Of a stretch of DNA of 16,607 nucleotides, positions 6,138 through 15,100 are shown piece after piece (position 1 is the first letter of the stretch; every line of letters starts with the position of its first letter). Source of the DNA: Candidatus Raymondbacteria bacterium RIFOXYA2_FULL_49_16 (GTDB taxonomy: Bacteria; Fibrobacterota; OXYB2-FULL-49-7; XYB2-FULL-49-35); NCBI GenBank assembly GCA_001789205.1, contig MFYT01000052.1:1-16607 (forward strand), read 5' to 3'. The notes under the pieces are model-generated. The model saw only the letters and a program-made list of their open reading frames with translations, was not told the DNA's origin and ran no database searches. A program made the position numbers and the translations under genes.

Positions 6138-7119
6138 AGTCGCCATCATGGGCGCAACCGGGGCAGTGGGAGATGAATTTCTCAAAATACTCGAAGAGCG
6201 GAAATTCCCCATGACGTCCCTGAAGCTGCTCGCGTCAAAGCGGTCAGCTGGCAAGAAAATCAAATTCATGGGCGATACGCTTACGGTCGAGGAATTGACG
6301 CACGATTCGTTCAAGGGCATTGAACTGGTGCTTGCGTCGGCCGGGGGCTCTATTTCCAAGGAGTTTGCGCCCAGCGCGGTAAAGGCGGGTGCGGTAGTTG
6401 TTGATAATACGTCTTTTTTCCGCATGCACGAGGGTATTCCCCTGGTTATACCGGAGATAAATCCCGAGGACATCAAAAAGCATACGGGCATCATTGCCAA
6501 TCCCAACTGCTCCACCATTATCATGGCCTTGCCGCTCTTTCCCCTGCACAAGCGGTGGAAGGTAAAGCGCGCGGTCATTGCCACATACCAGGCAAGCAGC
6601 GGCGCGGGTGCGCGCGCCATGCAGGAGCTGCGGGAGGAGACTGCGGCGTTCCTCGAAGGCAAGCCTTATACGCGCACGGTGATACCCCATCCCTACGCCT
6701 TTAACCTCTTTCCGCACAACAGCAAGCTGCTCGACACGGGCTACTGCGAGGAAGAGGTGAAGATGCTCAACGAGACGCGGAAAATATTCCACGAGGCCGC
6801 GTTTTGCCTCACGGCCACCTGCGTGCGTGTGCCGGTCTTGCGCGCCCACAGCGAAGCGCTCAACATTGAATTCGAGAACGAACCTGACATTGCCGAGGCG
6901 TACGAAATACTCAGAAAAGCGCCGGGCGTGGAAATACTCGAGGACCGGGCGAAAAACCGCTGGCCCATGCCCCTCGACGCGTCCGGAAAAGACCCGGTAT
7001 ACGTGGGCCGTTTGCGCAAGGACCAGTCGCGCGCCAAGACCATGGATCTCTGGTGTGTTGGCGACCAGATCCGCAAGGGCGCTGCCCTCAATGCGGTCCA
7101 AATCGCTGAAATGCTGTAG
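6127..7119 (+). CDS. asd: Aspartate-semialdehyde dehydrogenase
   Basis: Asd reduces L-aspartyl-4-phosphate to aspartate 4-semialdehyde with NADPH, the branch-point step to lysine/diaminopimelate, threonine and methionine. The 330-residue product has the NADP-binding GATGAVG (9-15), the nucleophile in NPNCSTI (Cys128), the SSGAGARAM loop (158-165) and the active-site base in RVPVLRAHSE (His241). All key residues are present, so it should be active. I chose ATG 6127: GCGGAGG (6113-6119) sits 7 nt upstream, while an in-frame TTG at 6112 has no better site. The gene overlaps the end of tsaD by 11 bp, so the two are translationally coupled and this is the last gene of the cluster. Pairing with tsaD is probably just operon convenience. 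Confidence 0.97.
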   Translation: MGFKVAIMGATGAVGDEFLKILEERKFPMTSLKLLASKRSAGKKIKFMGDTLTVEELTHDSFKGIELVLASAGGSISKEFAPSAVKAGAVVVDNTSFFRMHEGIPLVIPEINPEDIKKHTGIIANPNCSTIIMALPLFPLHKRWKVKRAVIATYQASSGAGARAMQELREETAAFLEGKPYTRTVIPHPYAFNLFPHNSKLLDTGYCEEEVKMLNETRKIFHEAAFCLTATCVRVPVLRAHSEALNIEFENEPDIAEAYEILRKAPGVEILEDRAKNRWPMPLDASGKDPVYVGRLRKDQSRAKTMDLWCVGDQIRKGAALNAVQIAEML

Positions 7120-7186
7120 ATTTAAAAACAAGGCTTTTGTTTAACCAGGGGAACGGCCTGTGCTGTTTTCCTTTGTTTATTTCGAT

Positions 7187-7218
7187 ACCGTTGCCTTCGA
7201 CTACGCTCAGGCAACGGT
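7187..7218. repeat. Left bracketing hairpin of the tandem array
   Basis: ACCGTTGCCT (7187-7196) pairs perfectly with AGGCAACGGT (7209-7218) across a 12-nt loop, TCGACTACGCTC (7197-7208). The right arm is also the beginning of the first 23-bp repeat. The loop is the reverse complement, at 11 of 12 positions, of the loop of the right bracketing hairpin. Confidence 0.75.
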
Positions 7219-7413
7219 GAAGATCACCGTCAGGCAACGGTGAAGATCACCGTCAGGCAACGGTGAAGATCACCGTCAGGCAACGGTGAAGATCACCGTC
7301 AGGCACGGTGAAGATCACCGTCAGGCAACGGTGAAGACCACCGTTAGGCAACGGTGAAGACCACCGTTAGGCAACGGTGAAGACCACCGTTAGGCAACGG
7401 TGAAGACCGACGT
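7208..7413. repeat. Tandem array, nine copies of a 23-bp hairpin-forming unit
   Basis: Units begin at 7208, 7231, 7254, 7277, 7300, 7322, 7345, 7368 and 7391. Each holds ACGGTG, a 5-nt loop and CACCGT, a perfect 6-bp stem, joined by CAGGCA or TAGGCA. Units 1-5 have loop AAGAT and units 6-9 have AAGAC; the linker changes from CAG to TAG from unit 7. Unit 5 has lost one A (22 bp), and unit 9 is degenerate in its 3' arm (CGACGT). The ordered variants point to growth by local duplication. There are no unique spacers, so it is not a CRISPR array. Possible roles are reducing read-through from asd or binding a protein, both inference. Confidence 0.9.
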
Positions 7414-7438
7414 TTATTGAGCGAAGTCGAAATAAACG
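7411..7438. repeat. Right bracketing hairpin of the tandem array
   Basis: CGTTTATT (7411-7418) pairs perfectly with AATAAACG (7431-7438) across a 12-nt loop, GAGCGAAGTCGA (7419-7430). The arms differ from those of the left bracketing hairpin, but the loop is its inverted copy with one mismatch. Both loops therefore carry the same core in opposite orientation. Confidence 0.75.
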
Positions 7439-7543
7439 ACGTTGAACACCTCAAAACATTTAATAGCAACATATTACGCTTTTTACTTAATAATTAACTC
7501 CAATAGCTTTTTTTCTGAGAAAAGACTTTTTTTTAAAAATGTA

Positions 7544-7572
7544 TTGCTTTAGGGCATATTCAAATATATATA
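7544..7572 (+). promoter_or_regulatory. Candidate sigma-70-type promoter for the glycogen operon
   Basis: TTGCTT (7544-7549) and TATATA (7567-7572) are 17 bp apart in an AT-rich stretch about 55 bp before the ATG of the first glycogen gene. TATATT at 7569 is an alternative -10 at spacing 19. No operator with clear dyad symmetry is visible beside it. AT-rich sequence often gives such matches by chance, so this is only a candidate. Confidence 0.35.
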
Positions 7573-7628
7573 TTCAGTGCTCATGCCCAATTCATCTTTT
7601 TTTCCGATAAGGGCTTGCGGAGGATCGT

Positions 7629-9587
7629 ATGCGGATAGATATTGACAGAGAGCAAGTAGCAAATCTTCAATATTCCCTAAAAAAAGAGTATCTGCTCACT
7701 AATGGCAGGGGCGGCTATGCCTCGTCAACAATACTCGACTGCCATACCCGGAAATACCATGGACTGCTGGTGGTGCCGGTCGAACACCATGGAAAAACTT
7801 TCTGTCTTCTCTCCAAACTTGAAGCTTCCGTTATCATCGACAAAAAAGAGTTTAATCTTTCCACTAACAAGTTTCCAGGCGTCTATTCGCCCACGGGCCA
7901 CCAGTATGTTGAAAAGATCGTACTCGACGGTTTTCCCGAAACCACCTATAAAATCGGCGATACCATCATTGAAAAGTCCATCATCATGCCCCGGAACGAG
8001 GACACGGTCCTGGTGAAATACGCTGTGGTCTCATCCGAACACACTGTGGTGCTGAAACTCATTCCGCTTATCAATTACCGCGACTATCATACTGTCGCTG
8101 GCGAGAACATGTTTATCCGGCCGCGCACGTATTTTGAAAAAAACGGCTTCAAATTCTCTCCCTACGACGCCATGCCCTCGCTCTACATCCAGACCTCTGA
8201 AACATCGACCTTCTATCCATCGCCTACCTGGTGGAAGGCGTTTGAATACCTCAAGGAGCGCAACCGCGGCTATCCGTATCAGGAAGACCTGTTTTCGCCG
8301 GGTGTTTTTGAGCTGAAACTCGACAAGGGCGAGTCAGTGGTCATTCGCGCTTCCACATCCGCACTCGTGGGACGGATCAGCACCGAATGGAACACCGAGA
8401 CCAAGCGCATGGCCGCGCTCACAGCGCGGTTTGCCGCTGAAAAGGAGCCATTGAAGACCCTGAAAGCAAGCGGGGAGGACTATCTCATCACTGGCGCGGA
8501 CAAGACCGCGGGCGTTATAGCGGGCTATCACTGGTTTGGAGAATGGGGCCGCGACACCCTGATTTCGCTCGCCGGACTTACGCTTTGCCGGGGTGAAAAC
8601 GAAACAGCCCTCTCGATTCTCAGAAAATACGCGCGGTTTCAAAAAGACGGCCTGCTTCCCAATGTAGTGGATGGAAAAGGCAACCATGCGTACAATTCCA
8701 TTGATTCTGTTTTCTGGTTTTTCAGGGCGGTCCAGCAGTATCTCGAATTTTCCAACGATAGAAAGGGTGTTGAAAAACACCTTTTCGAACCCCTGTGCAA
8801 CATCCTCAGGGCTTATTTTGACGCAATCGTGCCTGGCGCGAGCATTGGCAAAGACGGCTTTATCTATGCGGGCGACTGCACCACACAACTCACCTGGATG
8901 GACGCCACTGTACACGGCACACCCGTTACCCCGCGGCACGGTGCGGCAATCGAGATCAACGCACTCTGGTTCAACGCGCTTTCGTTCATAATAGACACCT
9001 TTGAGAAAAAGCTCGACAATGGCCTGCTGAAAAAATGCGCGGCAGCGCGGGACGCTTTTGCCGCTGGTTTTGAGACCGCCTTTTGGAACCAGGACGAGAA
9101 CTACCTGATCGATGTTTACCGCGGCCCGCAGGATCGTGATTGCAGCATACGGCCCAATCAGCTTTTTGCCGTGGGTCTGCCCTTTACCTGCGTGGACCGC
9201 GGCACGGCGCTCAAGGTCATTCAGAAAGTGAAGGAACAACTGGTCACCCCCTTTGGCCTGCGCACGCTTTCACCCAGCGATGTGCGGTACAGTCCCGAGT
9301 ACCGGGGCGACCAAACCATGCGTGACCGCACCTACCATCAGGGCATGGTGTGGCCGTGGTTGCTCGGCATATTGTGCGATGCGCTGCTCAAAGTTCAGCC
9401 TAAGGCCGAGGTCAGGAAATATTTCATGGAGACCTTTGCCCCGCTGTGGACCACACATTTGTATGAATACGGCGCGTTTCATCTTTCGGAAATATTCACC
9501 CCCAATCCTCCCCATGTCGCCAAAGGCGCCATGGCCCAGGCTTGGAGCTGCGCTGAAACCATCAGGGCGCTCGAGTCGCTGAAGTAA
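7629..9587 (+). CDS. Glycogen debranching-type enzyme, GH133 amylo-alpha-1,6-glucosidase
   Basis: The 652-residue product has an N-terminal beta-rich domain (about 1-270, with LLTNGRGGYASST near 22-34 and RKYHGLLV near 41-48) and a C-terminal (alpha/alpha)6-type GDE_C domain (about 285-650). Family landmarks are WFGEWGRDT (302-310), NSIDSVFWFF, QLTWMDA (about 420-426, Asp425), AIEINALWFNAL, RPNQLFAVGLPF, YHQGMVWPWLLG and LSEIF near the end. The family removes alpha-1,6 branch stubs from glycogen, freeing glucose. This is the bacterial single-domain form without the GH13-like transferase half of eukaryotic debranching enzyme. No signal peptide is seen, so it is cytoplasmic. GGAGG (7619-7623) lies 5 nt before the ATG. 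It is the first gene of a four-gene operon with gaps of 32, 28 and 18 bp. Confidence 0.92.
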   Translation: MRIDIDREQVANLQYSLKKEYLLTNGRGGYASSTILDCHTRKYHGLLVVPVEHHGKTFCLLSKLEASVIIDKKEFNLSTNKFPGVYSPTGHQYVEKIVLDGFPETTYKIGDTIIEKSIIMPRNEDTVLVKYAVVSSEHTVVLKLIPLINYRDYHTVAGENMFIRPRTYFEKNGFKFSPYDAMPSLYIQTSETSTFYPSPTWWKAFEYLKERNRGYPYQEDLFSPGVFELKLDKGESVVIRASTSALVGRISTEWNTETKRMAALTARFAAEKEPLKTLKASGEDYLITGADKTAGVIAGYHWFGEWGRDTLISLAGLTLCRGENETALSILRKYARFQKDGLLPNVVDGKGNHAYNSIDSVFWFFRAVQQYLEFSNDRKGVEKHLFEPLCNILRAYFDAIVPGASIGKDGFIYAGDCTTQLTWMDATVHGTPVTPRHGAAIEINALWFNALSFIIDTFEKKLDNGLLKKCAAARDAFAAGFETAFWNQDENYLIDVYRGPQDRDCSIRPNQLFAVGLPFTCVDRGTALKVIQKVKEQLVTPFGLRTLSPSDVRYSPEYRGDQTMRDRTYHQGMVWPWLLGILCDALLKVQPKAEVRKYFMETFAPLWTTHLYEYGAFHLSEIFTPNPPHVAKGAMAQAWSCAETIRALESLK

Positions 9588-9619
9588 ATGGGTTTTTTGA
9601 AAAGGACAGGAGTATACAT

Positions 9620-10915
9620 ATGAACGTTTTAATGTTCGGCTGGGAGTTTCCTCCCTTTATCAGCGGGGGGCTGGGGACCGCCTGCCACGGGATCACCGTG
9701 GGGCTCAAGCACCACAATGTCCAGGTCACCTTCGTGCTCCCCACCAAACGGAAGCAGGCGCTCGATACCGATATCAGGGTCATTGCCGCGGACGAGGTGC
9801 TGCTTTCAGACAATTTCGAGCGTATGCTCGACAAGCTGTCCCGCAAGCTTTCGGTCCAGGAGAAGCGGTTTTTCACCCTTTCGCCCTATCATACGGCCGT
9901 GCACTACAGCAGGGAGGTGTTTCAAACTGTTGATAAAACGCGACAAATCCTTGTCGAGCAGCGGCAACGGTACAGCGTCCTCGATTTTTCCGGAAACTAC
10001 GGCAAGGACCTGCACGCGGAAGTGGCGCGCTTCGGCATCATCGGCGAATTCCTGGGGATCACCGAGGAGTTCGACGTCATCCACGCGCACGACTGGCTCA
10101 CCTACCTGGCGGGCATCAACGCCAAAAAGATGAGCGGCAAGCCCCTGGTGGTGCATGTCCACGCCACCGAGTACGACCGGAGCGGCGACTGGATGAACAT
10201 GGACGTCTACAATATCGAGAAGTACGGCATGGACATGGCCGACAAGATCATCGCGGTCAGCTACTATACCAAAAACATCATCGTGAACCGGTACGGCATC
10301 CATCCCGATAAGATCGAGGTGGTCCATAACGCTGTTGATAAACAGCGCGAAACCGAGCGGTGGGGTATCAAAAAGGCGCTCAACGAGAAAATCGTCCTCT
10401 TCCTGGGCCGGGTCACCATGCAGAAGGGTCCGGACTATTTTCTCGAGACCGCCTACCGCGTGCTCAAGCAGGTCAAAAACGTGCGCTTTGTCATGGCAGG
10501 CAGCGGCGACATGCTGACCAAGATGATCTCGCGCATGGCCAGCCTCAAGATCGCGGACAAATTCCACTTCACCGGGTTCCTCAAGGGCGTTGATGTCGAA
10601 AAGATGTATGCCATGAGCGACCTGTATGTCATGCCGTCAGTATCCGAACCCTTTGGCCTCACGGCCTTCGAGGCGCTGCTGTTCGATGTGCCCATCATCA
10701 TCTCCCGGCAATCGGGCGTGTCCGAGGTGCTCAAAGATGCGGTCATGGTCGACTTCTGGGACGTGGACAAACTTGCCGACCGTATTGTCCAGCTGCTCAC
10801 CAACGAGCCCCTTGCCCGGCAGGTGGTCGAACGCTGCAAAGCCCAAATCCAGTACATTGAGTGGGAAACGGCGGGCTACCGCATCAAACAGGTTTACGAA
10901 TCCCTGATCTCGTAA
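9620..10915 (+). CDS. GT-B glycosyltransferase (GT4/GT5-like), glycogen cluster
   Basis: The 431-residue product is a GT-B retaining glycosyltransferase. The N-terminal half opens MFGWEFPPFISGGLGTACHG (5-24), the glycine-rich acceptor/donor loop seen in starch synthases and GT4 enzymes, and has HAHDWLTYLAG further on. The C-terminal half has LFLGRVTMQKGPDYF and the EX7E motif SEPFGLTAFEALL (Glu343 and Glu351), which contacts the donor sugar nucleotide. In this setting it is expected to act on alpha-glucans, as initiator, synthase or modifier. Because a separate GT3 glycogen synthase is encoded in the same operon, its exact donor and product cannot be told, so I do not name it glgA. AGGAG (9608-9612) lies 7 nt before the ATG. 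Soluble, with no membrane segment. Confidence 0.88.
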   Translation: MNVLMFGWEFPPFISGGLGTACHGITVGLKHHNVQVTFVLPTKRKQALDTDIRVIAADEVLLSDNFERMLDKLSRKLSVQEKRFFTLSPYHTAVHYSREVFQTVDKTRQILVEQRQRYSVLDFSGNYGKDLHAEVARFGIIGEFLGITEEFDVIHAHDWLTYLAGINAKKMSGKPLVVHVHATEYDRSGDWMNMDVYNIEKYGMDMADKIIAVSYYTKNIIVNRYGIHPDKIEVVHNAVDKQRETERWGIKKALNEKIVLFLGRVTMQKGPDYFLETAYRVLKQVKNVRFVMAGSGDMLTKMISRMASLKIADKFHFTGFLKGVDVEKMYAMSDLYVMPSVSEPFGLTAFEALLFDVPIIISRQSGVSEVLKDAVMVDFWDVDKLADRIVQLLTNEPLARQVVERCKAQIQYIEWETAGYRIKQVYESLIS

Positions 10916-10943
10916 ACCAGCCTAAGGCCCAAAGGAGACGTGC

Positions 10944-12137
10944 ATGGTATCACTCTGCTTTTATTTCCAGGTCCACCAGCCTTTCAGGTTGCGGAAGAAC
11001 TACTCTTTTTTCGACATTGGGACCAACCACCTCTACGAGGACGACGCGGAAAACCGCGCCATTTGCAACAAGGTGGCGGAAAAGTGCTACATTCCCATGA
11101 ATACCCTGCTCCTCGAGCTCATCGAGCGCTACCAGGGAAAGTTCAAGGTCTCCTTCTCCATCAGCGGCTGCGCACTCGACCAGTTCGAGAAGTACAACCC
11201 CAAGGTCCTCGAACTTTTTCAGAAGCTCGCCAAGACCGGGTGCGTTGAATTTATCAACGAGACCTATTACCATTCGCTTTCCTTTATTTTTTCAAAGGAC
11301 GAATTCAAACAGCAGGCGCTCCTGCACCGCAACCGGGTGCGCGAGCTTTTCAACCAGACGCCCGCCACCTTCCGTAATACCGAGCTTATCTACAACAACG
11401 ACGTGGCCCGGTTGGTCGAGGAGTTGGGATATCGCACTATCCTCGCCGAGGGTGCGGACCAGGTGCTGGGCTGGCGCACGCCCAATTTTATGTACCAGCC
11501 TGTGGGCTGCTATAAGCTCAACCTCCTCATGAAGAACTACAAGCTTTCAGACGACATTGCCTTCCGTTTCTCAAACAGGGGCTGGGAGCAGTGGCCGCTT
11601 TCCGCTGAAAAATACGCTTCGTGGCTCCACTCTATCAGCGGCAACGGCGAACTCATCAACCTTTTCATGGACTATGAGACGTTCGGCGAACACCAGTGGG
11701 CCGACACCGGTATTTTCAACTTCATGCGCGCGCTGCCCGCCGCGGTCCTCAAGCACCCTGATTACCATTTCATTACGCCGCGCGAGGCGCACCTGCACTA
11801 CACGCCTGTGTCAAAGATCGACTGCCCCCATTTCATGTCGTGGGCCGACGTGGAGCGCGATCTCACGGCCTGGCTGGGCAACCCGCTCCAGAACTCGGCC
11901 ATTGAGATGGCCTATTCCCTCGAAAAGCGGGTGAAAAAGTCCAAAGACCCCGACCTTGTCAACGTCTGGCGCAAACTTCTCACTTCCGATCATTTCTATT
12001 ACATGTGCACCAAGTGGTTTTCTGACGGCGACGTACATAAATATTTCAATCCCTATGAGTCGCCCTACGACGCGTACGTGGTGTACATGAACATCCTGAA
12101 CGACCTTATGGAAACGCTCAAACAACGCGGCATCTAA
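10944..12137 (+). CDS. GH57 family glycoside hydrolase (alpha-amylase type)
   Basis: The 397-residue product carries the conserved GH57 regions in order: HQPF (11-14), CVEFINETYYHSL (100-112), the nucleophile in FRNTELIYNND (Glu147) and the acid/base in FMDYETFGEHQW (Asp243). All catalytic residues are present. GH57 includes alpha-amylases, 4-alpha-glucanotransferases, amylopullulanases and branching enzymes. This protein is shorter than typical GH57 branching enzymes or glucanotransferases (about 550-700 residues) and fits the short amylase-like group. No glgB is visible in the window, so a branching or transferase role cannot be excluded. No signal peptide, so intracellular. AAAGGAG (10931-10937) lies 6 nt before the ATG. 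It stands between the glycosyltransferase and the synthase-phosphorylase fusion. Confidence 0.92.
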   Translation: MVSLCFYFQVHQPFRLRKNYSFFDIGTNHLYEDDAENRAICNKVAEKCYIPMNTLLLELIERYQGKFKVSFSISGCALDQFEKYNPKVLELFQKLAKTGCVEFINETYYHSLSFIFSKDEFKQQALLHRNRVRELFNQTPATFRNTELIYNNDVARLVEELGYRTILAEGADQVLGWRTPNFMYQPVGCYKLNLLMKNYKLSDDIAFRFSNRGWEQWPLSAEKYASWLHSISGNGELINLFMDYETFGEHQWADTGIFNFMRALPAAVLKHPDYHFITPREAHLHYTPVSKIDCPHFMSWADVERDLTAWLGNPLQNSAIEMAYSLEKRVKKSKDPDLVNVWRKLLTSDHFYYMCTKWFSDGDVHKYFNPYESPYDAYVVYMNILNDLMETLKQRGI

Positions 12138-12155
12138 CGCACAAGGAGTCTGAAA

Positions 12156-15100
12156 ATGAAGAACAAAAATGTTTTCCTGTATGAAGTCTCATGGGAAGTC
12201 TGCAACAAAGTGGGCGGCATCTACACCGTCATCCGCAGCAAGCTGGCCGAGACAAAAAAAGAGTTCGGCGGCAACTATATCCTCATTGGGCCGTTGCTCG
12301 ACAACAACCCCGATTTTATCGAAGAAACGGGCATAGACCTTGCCCCCATGAAACGCAAGCTCCAGGGCGCGGGCATTACCGCCCTTATTGGCAGGTGGAA
12401 CATTGAGGCGCAGCCCCGGGTCATTCTCATCAAATACAAGGACACGTTCGACCTTAACAAGATCCTGTACCAATATTGGGAGGATTTCGGCATTGATTCA
12501 ACCTCGGGCGGCTGGGACTACCAGGAGCCGGTGCTTTTCTCCACCGTTGCCGCCAAGGTGATCGAAAGCCTGAGCGATCTGCACCACGACAGCCAGGCCA
12601 TTGCCCAGTTCCACGAATGGATCGCGGGCGGCGGCGTGCTCTATCTCAAAAAAAAGGCCCCGCATATCGCCACGGTGTTCACCACCCACGCCACGGTGCT
12701 GGGCAGGGCCATGTGCGGCAACGGCGTTGATATGTACAAGGTGCTTTCCCAGATAAACACTGATTCTGAGGCCACCCGCTACCACGTGGGGGCCAAGCAC
12801 CAGCTCGAGAGCGCGGCCGCGCGCGAGGCCGACTGTTTTACCGCGGTCTCCGAGATCACGGCTCTTGAGGCCAAGCACATCCTGCATGTTGAGCCAAAGG
12901 TCATCCTGACCAACGGGTTCAATGTGGCCCATGCGCCCGACATGCAGTCGAACCGGGACTTTTTCCAGGCAAACCGCCAGCGGCTCTTTGATTTCGCCGC
13001 CCGCTTCCTTAAAAAGGACCTGCAGGCCGACAAGACCATGCTGGTTTCCACATCAGGCAGGTACGAGTTCCACAACAAAGGCATTGACCTGCTCCTCGAC
13101 GCTTTGGGCGAACTGAAAAACGCCCATGAAACCATGAACAAGGAGATGGTTGTCTTTTTCTTTGTCATGGCTGGCGCTGTGCAGACCTCAAAGGACCAGC
13201 AAAACCCCGAACGCTATGGCACGGTGTGCACGCACCTTCTGTGGGACCCGGCCAACGACCCCATCATCAACTCCTGCTACCGGCTCAACCTTATGAACGC
13301 GGCCGCGGACAAGGTGCATGTCATCTTTATTCCCGCTTTTTTGAACGGCAAGGACGGCGTTTTTAACATGGAATACTACGAGGCCTTGTCTGGCTGCGAC
13401 CTGACGGTCTATCCCTCCTATTACGAACCGTGGGGATACACGCCCCTCGAGAGCATGTCGTATTCGGTGCCCACGGTCTCGTCAGATCTCGCGGGTTTTG
13501 GCAGATGGACGCTCTCCAAGGGTTTTGAGAACGAATGTCTCAAGGTCCTGCGGCGCGCGGGCAAAAGCTACGACGAGGCCAAGACCGACCTGAAGGACTA
13601 TCTGCTCGCGTATTCCCAAATAGACGCAACGCACTATGAAAAGGCGCGGGCCGGATTGCGGGCCCTGGCCATGAACGCGGAATGGGAAGTTTTTTTCCGA
13701 AACTACATCAAGGCGTTCGAGTCAGCGCGCGGTGAATGTGAAAGCAGGCTTTTTGGGAAAAACCAGAAAGGCGACGTACGCCTCGAAGGAACGACTTTCC
13801 GCGGGGCCGACAGCCCCCGGCCGCGGTTCAGGCAGTTTTCGGTAAAGTCCTCAATCCCGAAAAAGATCGAACGGCTGCGCGATCTTGCGTACAATATCTG
13901 GTACGCATGGAACGCCGACGCCCTTGAGCTTTTCAGCATGCTCGATCCCCTGTTGTTCGAGAAAATTGGCAACAACCCCGTGGCCCTGCTCGAATTGGTC
14001 GAGCCCAAGAAGCTTGAGGAGATCGCTGACAACGAGGGCTATTTTCAGCTATACGAGAACGTGATCAAGCGGTTTGACAAATATTGCAGCAGCGCAAAGT
14101 CGCTTCTCTCAAACGGATCCGCAATCACCCCGGACCGGCCCGTGGCCTACTTTTCCATGGAATTCGGGTTCCACGAATGCCTGCCCCTCTATTCCGGCGG
14201 CCTGGGCATCCTCTCCGGCGACCATATCAAATCAGCGTCCGATGTCAATATCCCGCTAGTGGGATTCGGCCTTCTCTACAAGCACGGATATTTCAGGCAG
14301 GGCATTTCCCTCGAAGGCGAACAGAAGGTTGAGTATTTCCACAACGACTTTTTTCGCATGCCGCTCACAGAGGTGCATAAAAACGGGGAACGGGTCTCCA
14401 TTTCCATCGAATATCCGGGCCGCACGGTGTACGCCCGCATATGGCAGGCGCGCGTGGGCAGGGTCACTGTTTATTTCTTTGACACAGATGTCCAGGAAAA
14501 CAGCCCGTCCGACCGGGAGATCACGGGCAAGCTCTATGGCGGCGACAAGCGCATGCGCATTGAGCAAGAGATTCTGCTGGGCATTGGCGGAATCCGGCTT
14601 ATCGAAGAGATGAATATCTATCCGTCGGTCTACCATATCAACGAAGGCCATTCGGGCTTCCTCATCATCGAGCGCATGATCAACCTGATGAAATACAGCA
14701 ACCTCGATGTGGCCGCGGCAAAAGAGGTCATCAAGGGGAGCACCGTGTTCACCACGCATACGCCCGTGCCCGCGGGCAACGAGACCTTCGACATGGGCCT
14801 GGTGGAAACGTATTTGCGCGGGTATGTGGAACGGAACGGTCTTTCGTGGCAAGACTTCTACGAGTTTGGCCACAAGGCCGTGTCCGACGTTGGCCCCTAT
14901 GAAATGACCGTTCTGGCGCTCAAAAATACCCACCGCCGCAATGGCGTGTCCCGGCTGCACAAGCTGGTGTCGCGCAAGATGTGGATGGACCTGTGGACCG
15001 GTGTGCTCATGGAGGAAATCCCCATTGATCACATCACCAATGGCGTACATGTCGGCACCTGGCAGACCTCGGAAATCAGGAACATGCTCCTTAAATACTG

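Larger units (their letters stand above)
7120..7628. other. Long intergenic region between asd and the glycogen operon
   Basis: No gene is visible in these 509 bp. After asd there is a weak AT-only hairpin (7126-7131 with 7137-7142) that is not a convincing terminator. Next come a bracketing hairpin (7187-7218), nine 23-bp hairpin repeats (7208-7413) and a second bracketing hairpin (7411-7438). Positions 7441-7610 are very AT-rich compared with the flanking genes and contain a candidate promoter. The region ends with GGAGG (7619-7623), the ribosome site of the debranching-enzyme gene. Confidence 0.8.

Noticed and set aside
7126-7142. Intrinsic terminator after asd
   Set aside because: The stem is six A-T-rich pairs without GC strength, so it cannot be told from AT-rich background.
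7208-7413. CRISPR array
   Set aside because: The 23-bp units abut directly with no unique spacers between them, and no cas gene is near.
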